Shown here: piece after piece, positions 47,415 through 56,931 of the stretch
Layout: each line of letters opens with the position of its first letter
How positions within the stretch are numbered: the first letter of the stretch is position 1
Assembly (NCBI RefSeq): GCF_902459645.1
Contig: NZ_CABPSK010000001.1
Coordinates: forward strand, 1,984,001-2,048,000
Reading direction: 5' to 3'
Source of the DNA: Pandoraea pneumonica
Lineage (GTDB): Bacteria > Pseudomonadota > Gammaproteobacteria > Burkholderiales > Burkholderiaceae
DNA: 64,000 bases
Notes under the pieces: model-generated
Database searches by the model: none
What the model was told of the DNA's origin: nothing
The model's input: the letters and a program-made list of their open reading frames with translations, nothing else
Translations under genes and position numbers: made by a program

Positions 47415-48392
47415 ATGAAAAACGCCACGCTCCGCCAGCTCAAGGTCTTCGAAGCCGTGGCGCGCCATTTGAGCTTCTCGCGCGCCGCCGAAGAACTTCA
47501 TCTCACGCAACCGGCCGTCTCGACGCAGGTCAAGCAGCTCGAGACGCACGCCGGTTTGCCGCTGTTCGAACAACTCGGCAAAAAGATCTTTCTCACGCCG
47601 GCGGGCAGCGAAATGCTTCACTACAGCCGCGCGATCATTGCGCTGTTTCGCGAGACCGAAGAGGCGATGGATCACCTCAAGGGCATCACGGGCGGCAAGC
47701 TCAACGTGGCCGTGATCAGCGCGGGCGACTACTTCTTTCCTCGCGTGCTCGCCGCCTTCACGGCACAGCACCCCGGCATCACCCTGAACCTCACGGTGCA
47801 TAACCGCGAGGAACTGCTGCACCAGCTCACCGAAAACCTGACCGATCTGGCGGTGATGGTGCGTCCGCCCCACGAGATCGATACGGTGAACGAGGTCTTC
47901 GCGCCCCACCCTTACGTCATCGTTGCGCCGCCCGACCATGCGCTCGCCGGTTTGCGTCAAATTCCGTTTGCGCGCTTAGCCGCCGAACCGTTCATCTGTC
48001 GCGAGCGCGGCTCTGACACGTGGAACTCGATGCAGGATGCTTTCGGCCATCGCACGTCGCAGTTGCAGATTGCGATGGAGATATCGAGCACCGAGACCAT
48101 CAAACAGGCCGTCATTGCTGGCATGGGTGTCTCGTTCCTGTCGGCGCATACGGTCGGTATGGAACTTCAGACCGGGCATCTCGTGGTGCTCGACGTGCAG
48201 GGCTTTCCCGCGTGGCAAAGCTGGTACGTCGTGCACCGGCGCAGCAAGCGTCTGCCGCCTGTCGCCCATGCGTTCCGCCAGTTCCTGCTGACCGAAGGCG
48301 CGGCGCTGATCGACGGCATGATGGCTTACAAGAGCCCGCTGCCGCCGCCCGCCGTGTCCGAAATTCCCGCGGCGCGCGACACCTCTCGCTGA
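47415..48392 (+). CDS. LysR-family regulator (CbbR-like)
   Basis: Regulator of 325 aa; the N-terminus ATLRQLKVFEAVARHLSFSRAA and LTQPAVSTQVKQLE with GLPLFEQLGKKIFLT matches the CbbR/RbcR group pattern. Divergent from the small gene at 46845 and pnt operon; convergent with the FAH-family gene. Start taken as the ATG at 47415, since the upstream codons to 47397 add nothing recognisable. The stop codon lies inside an 11-bp tandem repeat. No Calvin-cycle genes are near, so the target may be pnt or C1/oxalate genes. Confidence 0.88.
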   Translation: MKNATLRQLKVFEAVARHLSFSRAAEELHLTQPAVSTQVKQLETHAGLPLFEQLGKKIFLTPAGSEMLHYSRAIIALFRETEEAMDHLKGITGGKLNVAVISAGDYFFPRVLAAFTAQHPGITLNLTVHNREELLHQLTENLTDLAVMVRPPHEIDTVNEVFAPHPYVIVAPPDHALAGLRQIPFARLAAEPFICRERGSDTWNSMQDAFGHRTSQLQIAMEISSTETIKQAVIAGMGVSFLSAHTVGMELQTGHLVVLDVQGFPAWQSWYVVHRRSKRLPPVAHAFRQFLLTEGAALIDGMMAYKSPLPPPAVSEIPAARDTSR

Positions 48393-48442
48393 TGCTTGGC
48401 TGATGCTTGGCTGATGCTTGGCTGATCCTTCGCTGATGCAAG
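48388..48442. repeat. 11-bp tandem repeat at the 3' end of the LysR gene
   Basis: GCTGATGCTTG is repeated perfectly three times from 48388, then two degenerate copies (GCTGATCCTTC and GCTGATGCAAG) to 48442. The first copy contains the lysR stop codon TGA, so the array begins within the last codons. Each copy carries TGA in a shifted frame. Confidence 0.9.
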
Positions 48443-48555
48443 CGGCAGCCCGGCAGTTCGCAAATAACCCCTTGTGAACCACCGGACTGCCGAATGAAAA
48501 AGGGCGATCGACTCAGGCCATTGCCACCCCGGCCGACCACCGTGAAATCAGCGCA

Positions 48556-49326
48556 TCAACCCATGCGGTTGGCGAGCGTGCCCAGACCGTCGATGCTCAC
48601 TTCGACCAACTGGCCTTCCTTCATCGAGCCCACGCCGACCGACGTCCCCACGGCGATCACATCGCCGGGCAACAACGTCATGTCTTGCGAGATGCGCGAG
48701 ACTTGCTCCCACGGGTTGAAAATCATGTCCGCGAGCGGATAGCGCTGGCGTTCTGCGCCATCGAGCCGGGTAATCAGTTCCGCCTCGCGCCAGTCGAAGT
48801 CCTGCGCAATCACCGGGCCGACGCAGCCGAACGTGTCGTAGCCCTTGGCGCGGGTCCACTGCGCGAAGTTTTCGTCTTCGCCGATGATTTCAGCGGCCGT
48901 GACGTCGTTGACCAGCGTGTAGCCGAGGATGTGATCGCGCGCCGCTTCCACGCTGACGTTGCTCGTGCGCTTGCCGATCACGATGCCCAACTCGCCCTCG
49001 AAGACGATCTTCCCCGCATAGGCGGCGGGGCGGCGAATGACCGCGTTCGGGCCGACGAGCGTGGTGGCAGGCTTGATGAGAAAGAGCGGGTGCGAGGGCG
49101 CGGCTTTGCCGAGCTTCGCGCCGAGCGCGTGATAGTTGTTCCACAGCGCGACGATCTTGCTCGGCTCGCACGGGCACAGCAGATCGACCGTGTCGCGCGC
49201 AATCGTGGCGCCCGTGGCGATCGGCTCGTCGTACAGACTGCCGCGATGTTCGTGGATGAGGTCGCCCTTGAGCAGGCCAAAGCCGATGCGGCCGTGGGCA
49301 GTTTTGAAACGAGTCCAGAGCTTCAT
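48556..49326 (-). CDS. Fumarylacetoacetate hydrolase-family protein
   Basis: FAH-fold protein of 256 aa. Metal-binding acidic motif FEGELGIVIGKR and the sequence GYTLVNDVTAAEI with TFGCVGPVI are as in HpaG/HpcE-type isomerases/decarboxylases and acylpyruvate hydrolases. It lies 79 bases downstream of formyl-CoA transferase 1 on the same strand and may share its transcript. A link to oxalate use (for example handling oxaloacetate or acylpyruvate-type acids, since some members decarboxylate oxaloacetate) is inference. Confidence 0.85.
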   Translation of the reverse strand: MKLWTRFKTAHGRIGFGLLKGDLIHEHRGSLYDEPIATGATIARDTVDLLCPCEPSKIVALWNNYHALGAKLGKAAPSHPLFLIKPATTLVGPNAVIRRPAAYAGKIVFEGELGIVIGKRTSNVSVEAARDHILGYTLVNDVTAAEIIGEDENFAQWTRAKGYDTFGCVGPVIAQDFDWREAELITRLDGAERQRYPLADMIFNPWEQVSRISQDMTLLPGDVIAVGTSVGVGSMKEGQLVEVSIDGLGTLANRMG

Positions 49327-49405
49327 GCGTTTGCCATTCCGGTAACGGTCCGGCGACGCGGCACGACGGAGCGTGCGCGCGCCGGACGCGACTTCTTGAG
49401 GTCAT

Positions 49406-50653
49406 TCACACTGCGCCGACTTCGCGCAGTGCCGCGATCTGCTGGGCGCTGTAGCCGAATTCCGAGAGCACGTCGTCGGTGTGTTCGCCAAGCAGCGGCG
49501 AGCGTTCCACGTGCGTCGGACTGTCGGACAGCTTGATCGGGTTGCCCACCGTGAGGTACTTGCCGCGCTTCGGGTGATCCACTTCCACGATCGTGCCGGT
49601 CTCGCGCAGCGACATGTCTTCGGCGATTTCCTTCATCGAGAGAATCGGGCCGCAGGGAATGTCGTACTCGTTGAGAATGTTCATGACCTCGAACTTCGTC
49701 TTGGTCATCGTCCATTGCTCGATGGTGTCGAAGATCTCGCGCAGGCGCGGCAGACGAGCACGCGGCGTGGCGTAGTCCGGGTGTTCCACCCACTCCGGCT
49801 TGCCGATCACCTTGCAGATCGATCCCCACACCGGGGCTTGCGTGATGAAGTAGATATAAGCGTTCGGGTCCGTCTCCCAGCCGCGGCACTTGACGATCCA
49901 GCCCGGCTGACCGCCGCCCGACGCATTGCCTGCGCGCGGCACCGCGTCACCGAACTGACCGTTCGGGTATTGCGGGTACTCCTCCATCACGTTCGTGCGC
50001 TCGAGGCGTTGCTGATCGCGCAGCTTCACGCGACAGAGGTTCAGCACGCCGTCTTGCATCGCCGCCAGCACGCGCTGGCCTTGGCCGGTCATCGTGCGCT
50101 GATACAGCGCCGTGACGATGCCCAGCGCGAGATGCAGGCCCGTGCCCGAGTCGCCGATTTGGGCGCCCGTCACCATCGGCGGGCCGTCGTCGAAACCGGT
50201 CGTCGAGGCGGCACCGCCCACGCACTGCGCCACGTTCTCGTAGACCTTGCAGTCTTGATACGGGCCGGGGCCGAAGCCTTTGACCGAGGCGACGATCATG
50301 CGCGGGTTCAGCGCGTGGATGTGTTCCCACGTGAAGCCCATGCGATCGAGCGCGCCGGGCGCGAAGTTTTCCACCAGCACGTCGCAATCGCGAATCATGC
50401 GCTCGAGCACCGCCTTGCCTTCCGGGTGCTTCGTGTCGAGCGTGATCGAACGCTTATTGCTGTTGAGCATCGTGAAGTACAGGCTGTCCGCATCCGGGAT
50501 GTCGCGCAACTGATCGCGCGTGACGTCTCCGTGGCCAGCGCGCTCGATCTTGATGACGTCGGCGCCAAACCAAGCGAGCAGCTGCGTGCAGGTCGGACCC
50601 GACTGCACGTGGGTGAAGTCGAGAATGCGCACGCCTTCGAGTGCTTTGCTCAT
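49406..50653 (-). CDS. frc: Formyl-CoA:oxalate CoA-transferase, paralogue 1
   Basis: Family III CoA-transferase of 415 aa that moves CoA from formyl-CoA to oxalate. It follows the Oxalobacter Frc pattern: [18 protein letters not shown] at the N-terminus, Gln17, and the catalytic Asp168 in IGDSGTG. Two differences from paralogue 2: the glycine loop reads [10 protein letters not shown] instead of [10 protein letters not shown], and SGTG replaces SNTG after the Asp. Position 48 is Gln, not the Trp of the Oxalobacter enzyme. Its ATG overlaps the stop of a 22-codon leader ORF. Function as Frc is likely; related acids are possible substrates. Confidence 0.88.
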   Translation of the reverse strand: MSKALEGVRILDFTHVQSGPTCTQLLAWFGADVIKIERAGHGDVTRDQLRDIPDADSLYFTMLNSNKRSITLDTKHPEGKAVLERMIRDCDVLVENFAPGALDRMGFTWEHIHALNPRMIVASVKGFGPGPYQDCKVYENVAQCVGGAASTTGFDDGPPMVTGAQIGDSGTGLHLALGIVTALYQRTMTGQGQRVLAAMQDGVLNLCRVKLRDQQRLERTNVMEEYPQYPNGQFGDAVPRAGNASGGGQPGWIVKCRGWETDPNAYIYFITQAPVWGSICKVIGKPEWVEHPDYATPRARLPRLREIFDTIEQWTMTKTKFEVMNILNEYDIPCGPILSMKEIAEDMSLRETGTIVEVDHPKRGKYLTVGNPIKLSDSPTHVERSPLLGEHTDDVLSEFGYSAQQIAALREVGAV

Positions 50654-50718
50654 GATCGACCCCCATCGTTAGCGATAACGCTGGCGGTATGCGGACATGC
50701 GATGGCGGTGAATGCCAT
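50650..50718 (-). CDS. 22-codon leader ORF overlapping frc1 start
   Basis: Short frame encoding [20 protein letters not shown] plus two residues. It has a strong SD (GAGGAGGAGA) 5 bases before its ATG, much better than the SD of frc1 itself, and its TGA overlaps the frc1 ATG as ATGA. It is the first frame after a putative operator at 50773. It probably couples translation of frc1 to leader translation; a regulatory or just spacer role is unproven. No run of one amino acid suggests classic attenuation. Confidence 0.6.
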   Translation of the reverse strand: MAFTAIACPHTASVIANDGGRS

Positions 50719-50772
50719 GGTTGTCTCCTCCTCGGGCTCGGCTGCAAGGGCCGTTATGTTGGTATTTGACTG

Positions 50773-50789
50773 TGATATACAGTATTTCA
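50773..50789. promoter_or_regulatory. Oxalate-regulon operator, site A (frc1)
   Basis: TGATATACAGTATTTCA, a 17-base palindrome with 7 of 8 pairs matching around a central A, 55 bases upstream of the frc1 leader ORF. The same pattern (ATATA-N3-TAT) occurs before oxlT, the panE-like gene, the small membrane gene and fds. Likely bound by the GntR regulator at 58807. Confidence 0.6.
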
Positions 50790-50958
50790 TACACGATATT
50801 TTATCAACGGCTATTTTTTGCCAATGGCAGTTATTGCTTTGCGGAATAAATCGAAGAATTCCCGCCAAATGCGCATGTTTAAAGGGGTTTGCGCCGCAGC
50901 ATTTAAAACACCTTCAGTGCTGGCTACGGGTTTACAGGCATGCCACCAAGGCTGGGAG

Positions 50959-51030
50959 AGACAGATCGGGGCCCTTTCTCGAGGCGAGTTGAACACTGTC
51001 TGAGCAGCGAGAAAGGGCCCCGGTCTGTCT
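50959..51030. repeat. Long inverted repeat, 23-bp arms
   Basis: The arms 50959-50981 and 51008-51030 are complementary over 23 bases with a single mismatch that would be a G-U pair in RNA; the loop is 26 bases. The arm core is GGGGCCCTTTCTCG. No T run follows on either strand, so it is not a standard terminator. It lies downstream of the PAS gene and upstream of the frc1 promoter. Confidence 0.9.
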
Positions 51031-51056
51031 GGGGGGAGGTTTTAGAGGGCGAGGAA

Positions 51057-51086
51057 AAGCAGAACCTGCCGCGAGCGCGGCAGGCG
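51057..51086 (-). terminator. Terminator of the PAS-domain gene
   Basis: CCTGCCGCG / CGCGGCAGG (51065-51073 and 51076-51084) forms a 9-bp stem; on the minus strand it is followed by TTCTGCTTTTCC. It lies 24 bases after the PAS gene stop. Confidence 0.65.
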
Positions 51087-51110
51087 TAATTCAAGACATG
51101 ACGGGCAGGA

Positions 51111-51560
51111 TCAGGCGCGCGCGCCGGTGAGCTCACCGACTTTGGCTTCGAGTTCAGCGACGCGTTTGCGCAGTTGGCGGTCTTCTTGGAAGCGTGAGGT
51201 CTCGTCGCGAATGACGGCCACGATACCGCTCACCTGCCCTTGCGCGTCGCGCAGCAGCGCCACGGTGAACGCGATCGACATGGCGCGCCCATCCTTATGC
51301 GTCGCGGGCACCTTCAGCAAATCGCTGCCGTATTTCGTTTGCCCGGTGGCCATGGTCTTCTCATAGCCTTCGTTGTGACGATGGCGCAGGCGCTCGGGAA
51401 TGATGATGTCCAGCGGTTGCCCGACCGCTTCACTGACCGAGAAGCCGAACATCTTTTCCGCGCCGGCATTCCACAAGGTGATGATGTTCTTCGGGTCGGC
51501 CACGACGATGGCGTCGCCCACGACCTGAACCAATTGTGCTGCGTCCACCGGTGCGCTCAT
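51111..51560 (-). CDS. PAS-domain-only protein
   Basis: Protein of 149 aa made of a single PAS domain and a short coiled coil. The PAS signature WNAGAEKMFGFSVSEAVGQ sits at about residues 30-48, the motif IVAVIRDETSR near 113-123 closes the domain, and residues about 125-144 form a heptad-like helix (RKRVAELEAK). There is no kinase, cyclase or DNA-binding output, so it must act through a partner. It sits between the two frc genes with its own short upstream region. A sensor role for redox state or a ligand linked to oxalate metabolism is a guess from location. Confidence 0.85.
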   Translation of the reverse strand: MSAPVDAAQLVQVVGDAIVVADPKNIITLWNAGAEKMFGFSVSEAVGQPLDIIIPERLRHRHNEGYEKTMATGQTKYGSDLLKVPATHKDGRAMSIAFTVALLRDAQGQVSGIVAVIRDETSRFQEDRQLRKRVAELEAKVGELTGARA

Positions 51561-51644
51561 GGTGTCTCCTGCTTTTTCTGTGGGGGATCAATAACTACGA
51601 TTTAAACATGCAACAAAAATACATGAATCAAAAGACAATGCGGT

Positions 51645-51692
51645 CCCGAAAAACGACAACAGGTGCCGCACCTGATGAAGATGCGGCACCTG
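51645..51692 (-). terminator. Intrinsic terminator of the oxlT-oxc-frc2 operon
   Basis: CAGGTGCCGCA / TGCGGCACCTG (51660-51670 and 51682-51692), an 11-bp perfect stem, is followed on the minus strand by TTGTCGTTTTT. It lies 24 bases after the frc2 stop. The arm sequence GATGCGGCACC is shared with the inverted repeat at 29088. Confidence 0.85.
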
Positions 51693-51716
51693 CGCGACTA
51701 CATGCTCACTTCAGGC

Positions 51717-52967
51717 TCAGATGGCTTTGGCCGAATGCAGCTTGCCAATCTGGTCCTTGCTGTAGCCCAACTCTGCCAGGATCTCTTCCGTGTGCTCGCC
51801 CAGCAGCGGCGAACCGGTGATTTCCGGCTTCAGACCCGAGAACTTGATCGGGCTGCCGACGGTCAGGTACGAACCGCGTTCCTTGTGCGGCACTTCCACG
51901 ATCGTGCCCGAAGCGCGCAGCGACGGATCGTCCGCGATTTCCTTCATCGACAACACCGGCGCGCACGGAATATCGAACTTGCGCAGGATATCCACCGCTT
52001 CGTACTTGGTCTTGTCGGCGAGCCACTCTTCGATCGTCTTGAAGATGTCGAAGATGTGCGGCTGACGCGCTTGTGCCGTGGCGTAGTTCGGATCGCTGAT
52101 CCACTCCGGCTTGCCCAGTGCGCGGCAGATCGGCTCCCAAGCGTGGCCTTGAATCGTGAAGTAGATGTAAGCGTTCGGGTCGTTTTCCCAGCCCTTGCAC
52201 TTGAGCACCCAGCCCGGCTGACCGCCGCCGCCGGCGTTACCGCCACGCGGCACCACGTCGCTGAACTCACCGTGCGGGTACTGCGGATACTCTTCCAGAT
52301 AGCCCACGCGATCCAGACGCTGTTGGTCGCGCAGCTTCACGCGGCACAGGTTGATGACCGAGTCTTGCATCGACACGGCCACCTTCTGACCACGGCCCGT
52401 TTGGCCGCGACCGATCAGTGCCGTCAAGATGCCGATAGCCAGGTGCATACCCGTGTTGCTGTCGCCGAGTGCTGCGGCCGACACCGTGGGAGGACCGTCC
52501 CAGAAGCCCGTCGTCGAAGCGGCACCGCCGGCGCACTGCGCCACGTTTTCGTAGACCTTCAGGTCTTCGTAATGGTGACCGTCCGAGAAGCCCTTGACCG
52601 AGGCCACGATCAGCTTCGGATTCAGTTCGTTCAGACGCTCCCACGTGAAGCCCATGCGATCCAGCGCGCCCGGGGCGAAGTTCTCGACCAGCACGTCCGA
52701 TTCACGCACCAGCTTCTCGAGCACTTCCTTACCTTCTTGCGTCTTCGTATCCAGCGTCAGCGAGCGCTTGTTGCTGTTGAGCATGGTGAAGTACAGCGCG
52801 TCGGCATCGGGAATGTCGCGCAGTTGGGTACGCGTGACGTCGCCCGAACCGGGGCGCTCCACTTTGATCACGTCCGCACCGAACCAAGCCAGCAACTGGG
52901 TGCAGGCCGGGCCGGCTTGCACGTGCGTGAAGTCGATGATCTTGATGCCTTCGAGGGGTTTGCTCAT
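51717..52967 (-). CDS. frc: Formyl-CoA:oxalate CoA-transferase, paralogue 2
   Basis: CoA-transferase of 416 aa, the closer match to Oxalobacter Frc (428 aa): [18 protein letters not shown] with Gln17, catalytic Asp169 in LGDSNTG, the tetraglycine loop [10 protein letters not shown] and FWDGPPTVS. Residue 48 is Gln instead of Trp, as in paralogue 1. AAGGAGA is well placed before the ATG. It is 25 bases downstream of oxc, so oxc and frc2 are co-transcribed and catalyse the coupled cycle: oxalyl-CoA to formyl-CoA and CoA return to oxalate. Confidence 0.94.
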   Translation of the reverse strand: MSKPLEGIKIIDFTHVQAGPACTQLLAWFGADVIKVERPGSGDVTRTQLRDIPDADALYFTMLNSNKRSLTLDTKTQEGKEVLEKLVRESDVLVENFAPGALDRMGFTWERLNELNPKLIVASVKGFSDGHHYEDLKVYENVAQCAGGAASTTGFWDGPPTVSAAALGDSNTGMHLAIGILTALIGRGQTGRGQKVAVSMQDSVINLCRVKLRDQQRLDRVGYLEEYPQYPHGEFSDVVPRGGNAGGGGQPGWVLKCKGWENDPNAYIYFTIQGHAWEPICRALGKPEWISDPNYATAQARQPHIFDIFKTIEEWLADKTKYEAVDILRKFDIPCAPVLSMKEIADDPSLRASGTIVEVPHKERGSYLTVGSPIKFSGLKPEITGSPLLGEHTEEILAELGYSKDQIGKLHSAKAI

Positions 52968-52992
52968 GTCATGTCTCCTTAATTGACTCGAG

Positions 52993-54783
52993 TTACTTTT
53001 TCATCGCCGCGCTTTGCGGATTCAGATTGGTCAGACGGCCGCTTTCCGTGCCCGCCGATTCGTCGATCACTGCATTGATGAGCGTCGGTTTGCCCGACTT
53101 GATGCCCTCTTGCAGCGCCTTGGTCAGTTCTTCCGGCGTGGTGACGTGGTAACCGATGCCACCGAAGGCTTCGATCATCTTGTCGTAGCGCGCGCCCTTG
53201 ACGAACACCGTCGGTGCCACGTCCTTACCGCCCGTCGGGTTGACGTCGGTGCCGCGATACACGCCGTTGTTGTTGAAGATGATGGTGGTCACCGGCAGCT
53301 CGTAACGGCAGATCGTTTCGAGTTCCATGCCGCTGAAACCGAACGCGCTATCGCCTTCGATCGCCACGACCGGCTTGCCGCTCGTCACGGCTGCACCGAT
53401 GGCGAAGCCCATGCCGATGCCCATCACGCCCCACGTACCCGAGTCGAAGCGCTTGCGCGGCTGGTACTGGTCGATGATGCTGCGGGCGTAGTCGAGCGTG
53501 TTTGCGCCTTCGTTGACCAGATTGATATCCGGATACGCCTTGAGCACGTCGCGAATCGAGCGCAGTGCGCTGTGGAAATTCATCGGCGACGGGTTCTGGT
53601 CGAGCGTTGCCGCCATCTTGGCCAGGTTCTTGTTCTTGCGTTCCGCAATCGCGCCGGTCCATTCAGCACTCGGCTTGCCGAAGTTCGCGTCGATACCGGC
53701 CACCAGTGCCGACACGCACGAACCGATGTCGCCGATCACTGGCGCGGCAATCGCCACGTTGCTGTCGATTTCCGTCGGCGAGATGTCGATCTGCACGAAC
53801 TTCTTCGGGGCCGAACCCCAGGTCTTGCCCTTGCCGTGCGCGAGTAGCCAGTTCAGGCGAGCACCGATCAGCACCACGACGTCGGCTTCTTGCAGCACGA
53901 ACGAACGTGCGGCAGCCGCCGATTGCTCGTGCGTGTCGGGCAGCAGGCCCTTGGCCATCGACATCGGCAGGTACGGAATACCCGACTTCTCGACCAGTGC
54001 ACGAATGTCGGCATCGGCCTGCGCGTAAGCGGCGCCCTTGCCCAGCAGAATCAGCGGGCGCTTGGCGTTCTTGATCACGTCGAGGGCGCGCTTGACGGCG
54101 TCCGGTGCCGGGATCTGACGCGGTGCGGCGTCGATCACACGAATCAGCGAATCCTTCGCCTTCTGTGCATCGAGCGTCTGGGCCAACAGCTTGGCCGGCA
54201 GATCCAGATACACGCCGCCCGGGCGGCCCGAGACGGCAGCACGAATCGCACGCGCCACGCCCACGCCAATGTCTTCTGCATGCAGCACGCGGTAAGCGGC
54301 CTTGCAGTACGGCTTGGCAGCGTTGAGCTGATCCATCTCTTCGTAGTCACCCTGCTGCAAATCGACGATTTCGCGCTCGCTCGAGCCGCTGATCAAAATC
54401 ATCGGGAAGCAGTTGGTGGTGGCGTTCGCCAGTGCCGTCAGGCCGTTCAGGAAGCCCGGTGCGGACACGGTCAGGCAAATGCCGGGCTTCTGGGTCATGA
54501 AGCCAGCGATCGCCGCAGCATTGCCGGCGTGCTGTTCATGACGGAAACCGATGAAGCGCATGCCTTCGGCTTGTGCGAGGCGGGCCAGATCGGTAATGGG
54601 AATCCCCACCAGACCAAAGATAGTGTCAATGTCGTTCGCTTTCAGGGCATCGATGACCAGATGGAAACCATCAGTCGTTTCTGCCTCGGACACGATGTTC
54701 GCGTGTCGGCTGCTGTCTTTGAGCGTGTCGCCCGCGGTGTTGTTTTCCGCCTTGCCGACTGGCACGGTCATCGCAATGGACAT
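52993..54783 (-). CDS. oxc: Oxalyl-CoA decarboxylase
   Basis: TPP enzyme of 596 aa that decarboxylates oxalyl-CoA to formyl-CoA and CO2. The catalytic Glu is in [17 protein letters not shown] (Glu83 here, Glu56 in Oxalobacter Oxc), and the TPP/Mg site reads [15 protein letters not shown] with later NNNGVYRG. It carries an N-terminal extension of about 27 residues compared with Oxalobacter Oxc (568 aa), polar and without signal features. The start at 54783 follows GGAGGAGAG; a TTG 15 bases earlier overlaps that SD. It lies between oxlT and frc2. Confidence 0.95.
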   Translation of the reverse strand: MSIAMTVPVGKAENNTAGDTLKDSSRHANIVSEAETTDGFHLVIDALKANDIDTIFGLVGIPITDLARLAQAEGMRFIGFRHEQHAGNAAAIAGFMTQKPGICLTVSAPGFLNGLTALANATTNCFPMILISGSSEREIVDLQQGDYEEMDQLNAAKPYCKAAYRVLHAEDIGVGVARAIRAAVSGRPGGVYLDLPAKLLAQTLDAQKAKDSLIRVIDAAPRQIPAPDAVKRALDVIKNAKRPLILLGKGAAYAQADADIRALVEKSGIPYLPMSMAKGLLPDTHEQSAAAARSFVLQEADVVVLIGARLNWLLAHGKGKTWGSAPKKFVQIDISPTEIDSNVAIAAPVIGDIGSCVSALVAGIDANFGKPSAEWTGAIAERKNKNLAKMAATLDQNPSPMNFHSALRSIRDVLKAYPDINLVNEGANTLDYARSIIDQYQPRKRFDSGTWGVMGIGMGFAIGAAVTSGKPVVAIEGDSAFGFSGMELETICRYELPVTTIIFNNNGVYRGTDVNPTGGKDVAPTVFVKGARYDKMIEAFGGIGYHVTTPEELTKALQEGIKSGKPTLINAVIDESAGTESGRLTNLNPQSAAMKK

Positions 54784-54931
54784 AATTCTCTCCTCCAATT
54801 TTTCCGGTTTCAGTGTTGCGTCGTCTTTCGCTGACGATTACTTTAGGACTTCAAAACTGTCTTGCATGCCGCGCGCGCTGCGCCGTAAATCCGGTCGCGT
54901 CGCGCGCGGCACTCCTGCCGGCGCCTGTTCC

Positions 54932-56263
54932 TCAGGTCGTACTGCGGGACAAGTCTGCTGGTTTGGTAATGACCTCCTCGGCGTCGCGGGCACTGCTGTC
55001 CGCATAGCGTTGGGCGAGTCGAGCGCGCATCGGCTTGAGCACGAAGAGCGCGAGTACGGCGGCCGTTGCATTCATGACGACTGCGATCATGAACACAGCG
55101 TGCCAACTACCGGTTGTTGCGGTGATGACGCTGGTAAAAGGCACCAGCAACGCAGCCGTTCCCTTGGCGGTGTAGAGCATGCCGGCGTTGGTCGCGGCGT
55201 ACTTCGAACCGAAGGTGTCGGCGCAAGTGGCCGGGAACAAGCTGTAGATTTCACCCCAGGCGAAGAACACGAGACCCGTGAGAATCACGAAGGCGACCGG
55301 GTGCTGGCCCCAGACCGACAGCGCGTAGATACCCGCGGCTTCCATCGCGAAGGCGATGAACATCGTGTTTTCACGACCGATCTTGTCGGAGATCCAGCCG
55401 AAGATCGGACGCGTGACGCCGTTGAGCACACGGTCGATGGCCAGTGCGAAGGTCAGTGCCGGCAAGGTCAGCCCCATGAGCGAAACCGGGGTGCCGTCCA
55501 GGCCGTAGTCCTTAGCGATCGGGCCGAGCTGTGCCGTTGCCATCAGACCGCCTGCGGCCATCAGCACGAACATCAGATACATCAGCCAAAACACGGGACT
55601 GCGCATGACTTCGGTCGGCTTGGCGTTGTAGCGGCGTGCGCCCGGGGCAAGCTTCTTGAGTGCCTCGAAAGCGGCGGGCGGCGAAGCCAGCGCAAGACCG
55701 AGAAGCAACACGATGATGCCTTGGCCAAGACCGAACACCAGGAAGGTGTTCTCATAGCCGCTGCTCTTGATCATGTTGGCAATCGGCACCACGGTCAGGG
55801 CGGAACCTGCACCGAAGCCTGCTGCCGTCAGCCCTGCTGCCAGCCCCCGGTTAGCCGGGAACCACTTGAGCGCGTTGCCCACGCAGGTGCCATACACCGC
55901 ACCGGCACCGACACCGCCTACCGCCGCTGCGAAATACAGCATCGCGAGCGAATCGGCGTAGGCGTTGAGCGCCCACGCAATACCGCAAAGCAGACCGCCA
56001 CCCACCACCACGGGGCGCGGACCGAAGCGGTCGACCAGATAGCCCTCGATCGGCACGAGCCACGTTTCCGTGACCACGAAGATCGTGAATGCCACCTGAA
56101 TGGCCGTGCGGCCCCAGTGATACTTCTCGTCGATCGGGTTGACGAACAGCGTCCACCCGTATTGCAAGTTGGCGATCATCGCCATACAAATCACGCCGAA
56201 CACGAGCTGAACCCAAGGGCTCGCGAACACGGATGTCTTACCGTGTTGATTTGTCGTCTCCAC
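54932..56263 (-). CDS. oxlT: Oxalate/formate antiporter (OxlT-type MFS)
   Basis: Twelve-helix MFS protein of 443 aa that exchanges external oxalate for internal formate. Cationic membrane residues match OxlT Arg272 and Lys355: an Arg in GVTRPIFGW (about Arg285) and a Lys in MLYTAKGTAALL (about Lys367). I set the start at GTG 56263 because GGAGGAGG lies 5 bases upstream; the ATG at 56278 begins inside that SD. First gene of the probable oxlT-oxc-frc2 operon, with an operator-like palindrome about 170 bases upstream. Oxalate specificity is inferred from those residues and the neighbours. Confidence 0.93.
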   Translation of the reverse strand: METTNQHGKTSVFASPWVQLVFGVICMAMIANLQYGWTLFVNPIDEKYHWGRTAIQVAFTIFVVTETWLVPIEGYLVDRFGPRPVVVGGGLLCGIAWALNAYADSLAMLYFAAAVGGVGAGAVYGTCVGNALKWFPANRGLAAGLTAAGFGAGSALTVVPIANMIKSSGYENTFLVFGLGQGIIVLLLGLALASPPAAFEALKKLAPGARRYNAKPTEVMRSPVFWLMYLMFVLMAAGGLMATAQLGPIAKDYGLDGTPVSLMGLTLPALTFALAIDRVLNGVTRPIFGWISDKIGRENTMFIAFAMEAAGIYALSVWGQHPVAFVILTGLVFFAWGEIYSLFPATCADTFGSKYAATNAGMLYTAKGTAALLVPFTSVITATTGSWHAVFMIAVVMNATAAVLALFVLKPMRARLAQRYADSSARDAEEVITKPADLSRSTT

Positions 56264-56429
56264 TTGTACCTCCTCCATCGGTTTTCAGTTGTTTGACAGC
56301 TTCACAACAACAACACCTTCCGGATGGGGTCTATGCCCCCTGGGTATGCTTTTACGAGGTCTTCGCCTCGTCGACTTTGTCTCTGATGCTTGCGGATCCG
56401 CTCTCGCTCCACCGCAAATATACCGAACG

Positions 56430-56446
56430 AAATATACGATATATCA
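56430..56446. promoter_or_regulatory. Oxalate-regulon operator, site B (oxlT)
   Basis: AAATATACGATATATCA: ATATA-N3-TATAT core symmetrical over five bases each side, about 170 bases upstream of the oxlT GTG. A related half site, ATATACCG, lies just before it at about 56419. Confidence 0.55.
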
Positions 56447-56931
56447 GATTTAAGTCAACACTAATTTATGACTTTTCTCGCTTTCCCCCTCGCGTGCCGC
56501 AGGCGTTTTCGGTCCATTGCTTCGAAAACGTCCACGGCACGCGAGGCACTGTGCTAGGTGGCGGCTAGATACAGTAAGGCAACTGTAGGCCGGAGCGCCG
56601 CAACAACGCAATGCGAAAATACTAAGGAGTTAACCTGATCCGAGAGGCGCGTCAGATAAGGCGCTACAGCCTTTTATATCGGCGTCCTTGACGATTTTTA
56701 AAACGAGCACAAGACGATATTTTTGATAATTTTTCTCACAACGAGGGCTGATTGCGAAATGCCCTCCTCCGCTGTAACACACCGTAATAATTCGCTCGCC
56801 CGCCGCTTTCGTACCGCGTTCGACGTCAGGCAATGACGGTCGCGCTCACACATCCCGACACCCCTTTCCGGCCGACCGCGGGGAAACCATGACGCCCTCG
56901 GCCGCCGGAAAGCTTGGCGCTTCCCGGCTTG

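Larger units (their letters stand above)
50719..51110. other. Intergenic region between frc1 leader and PAS gene
   Basis: About 390 bases with an AT-rich promoter-like part near 50760-50910 that contains the operator at 50773, then a 72-base inverted repeat (50959-51030) and the terminator of the PAS gene (51057-51086). No gene-sized frame with an SD was found. Confidence 0.7.

Noticed and set aside
54551-56296. Plus-strand frame of 581 codons
   Set aside because: Antisense of oxlT with unusual composition; oxlT and oxc are clear on the other strand.
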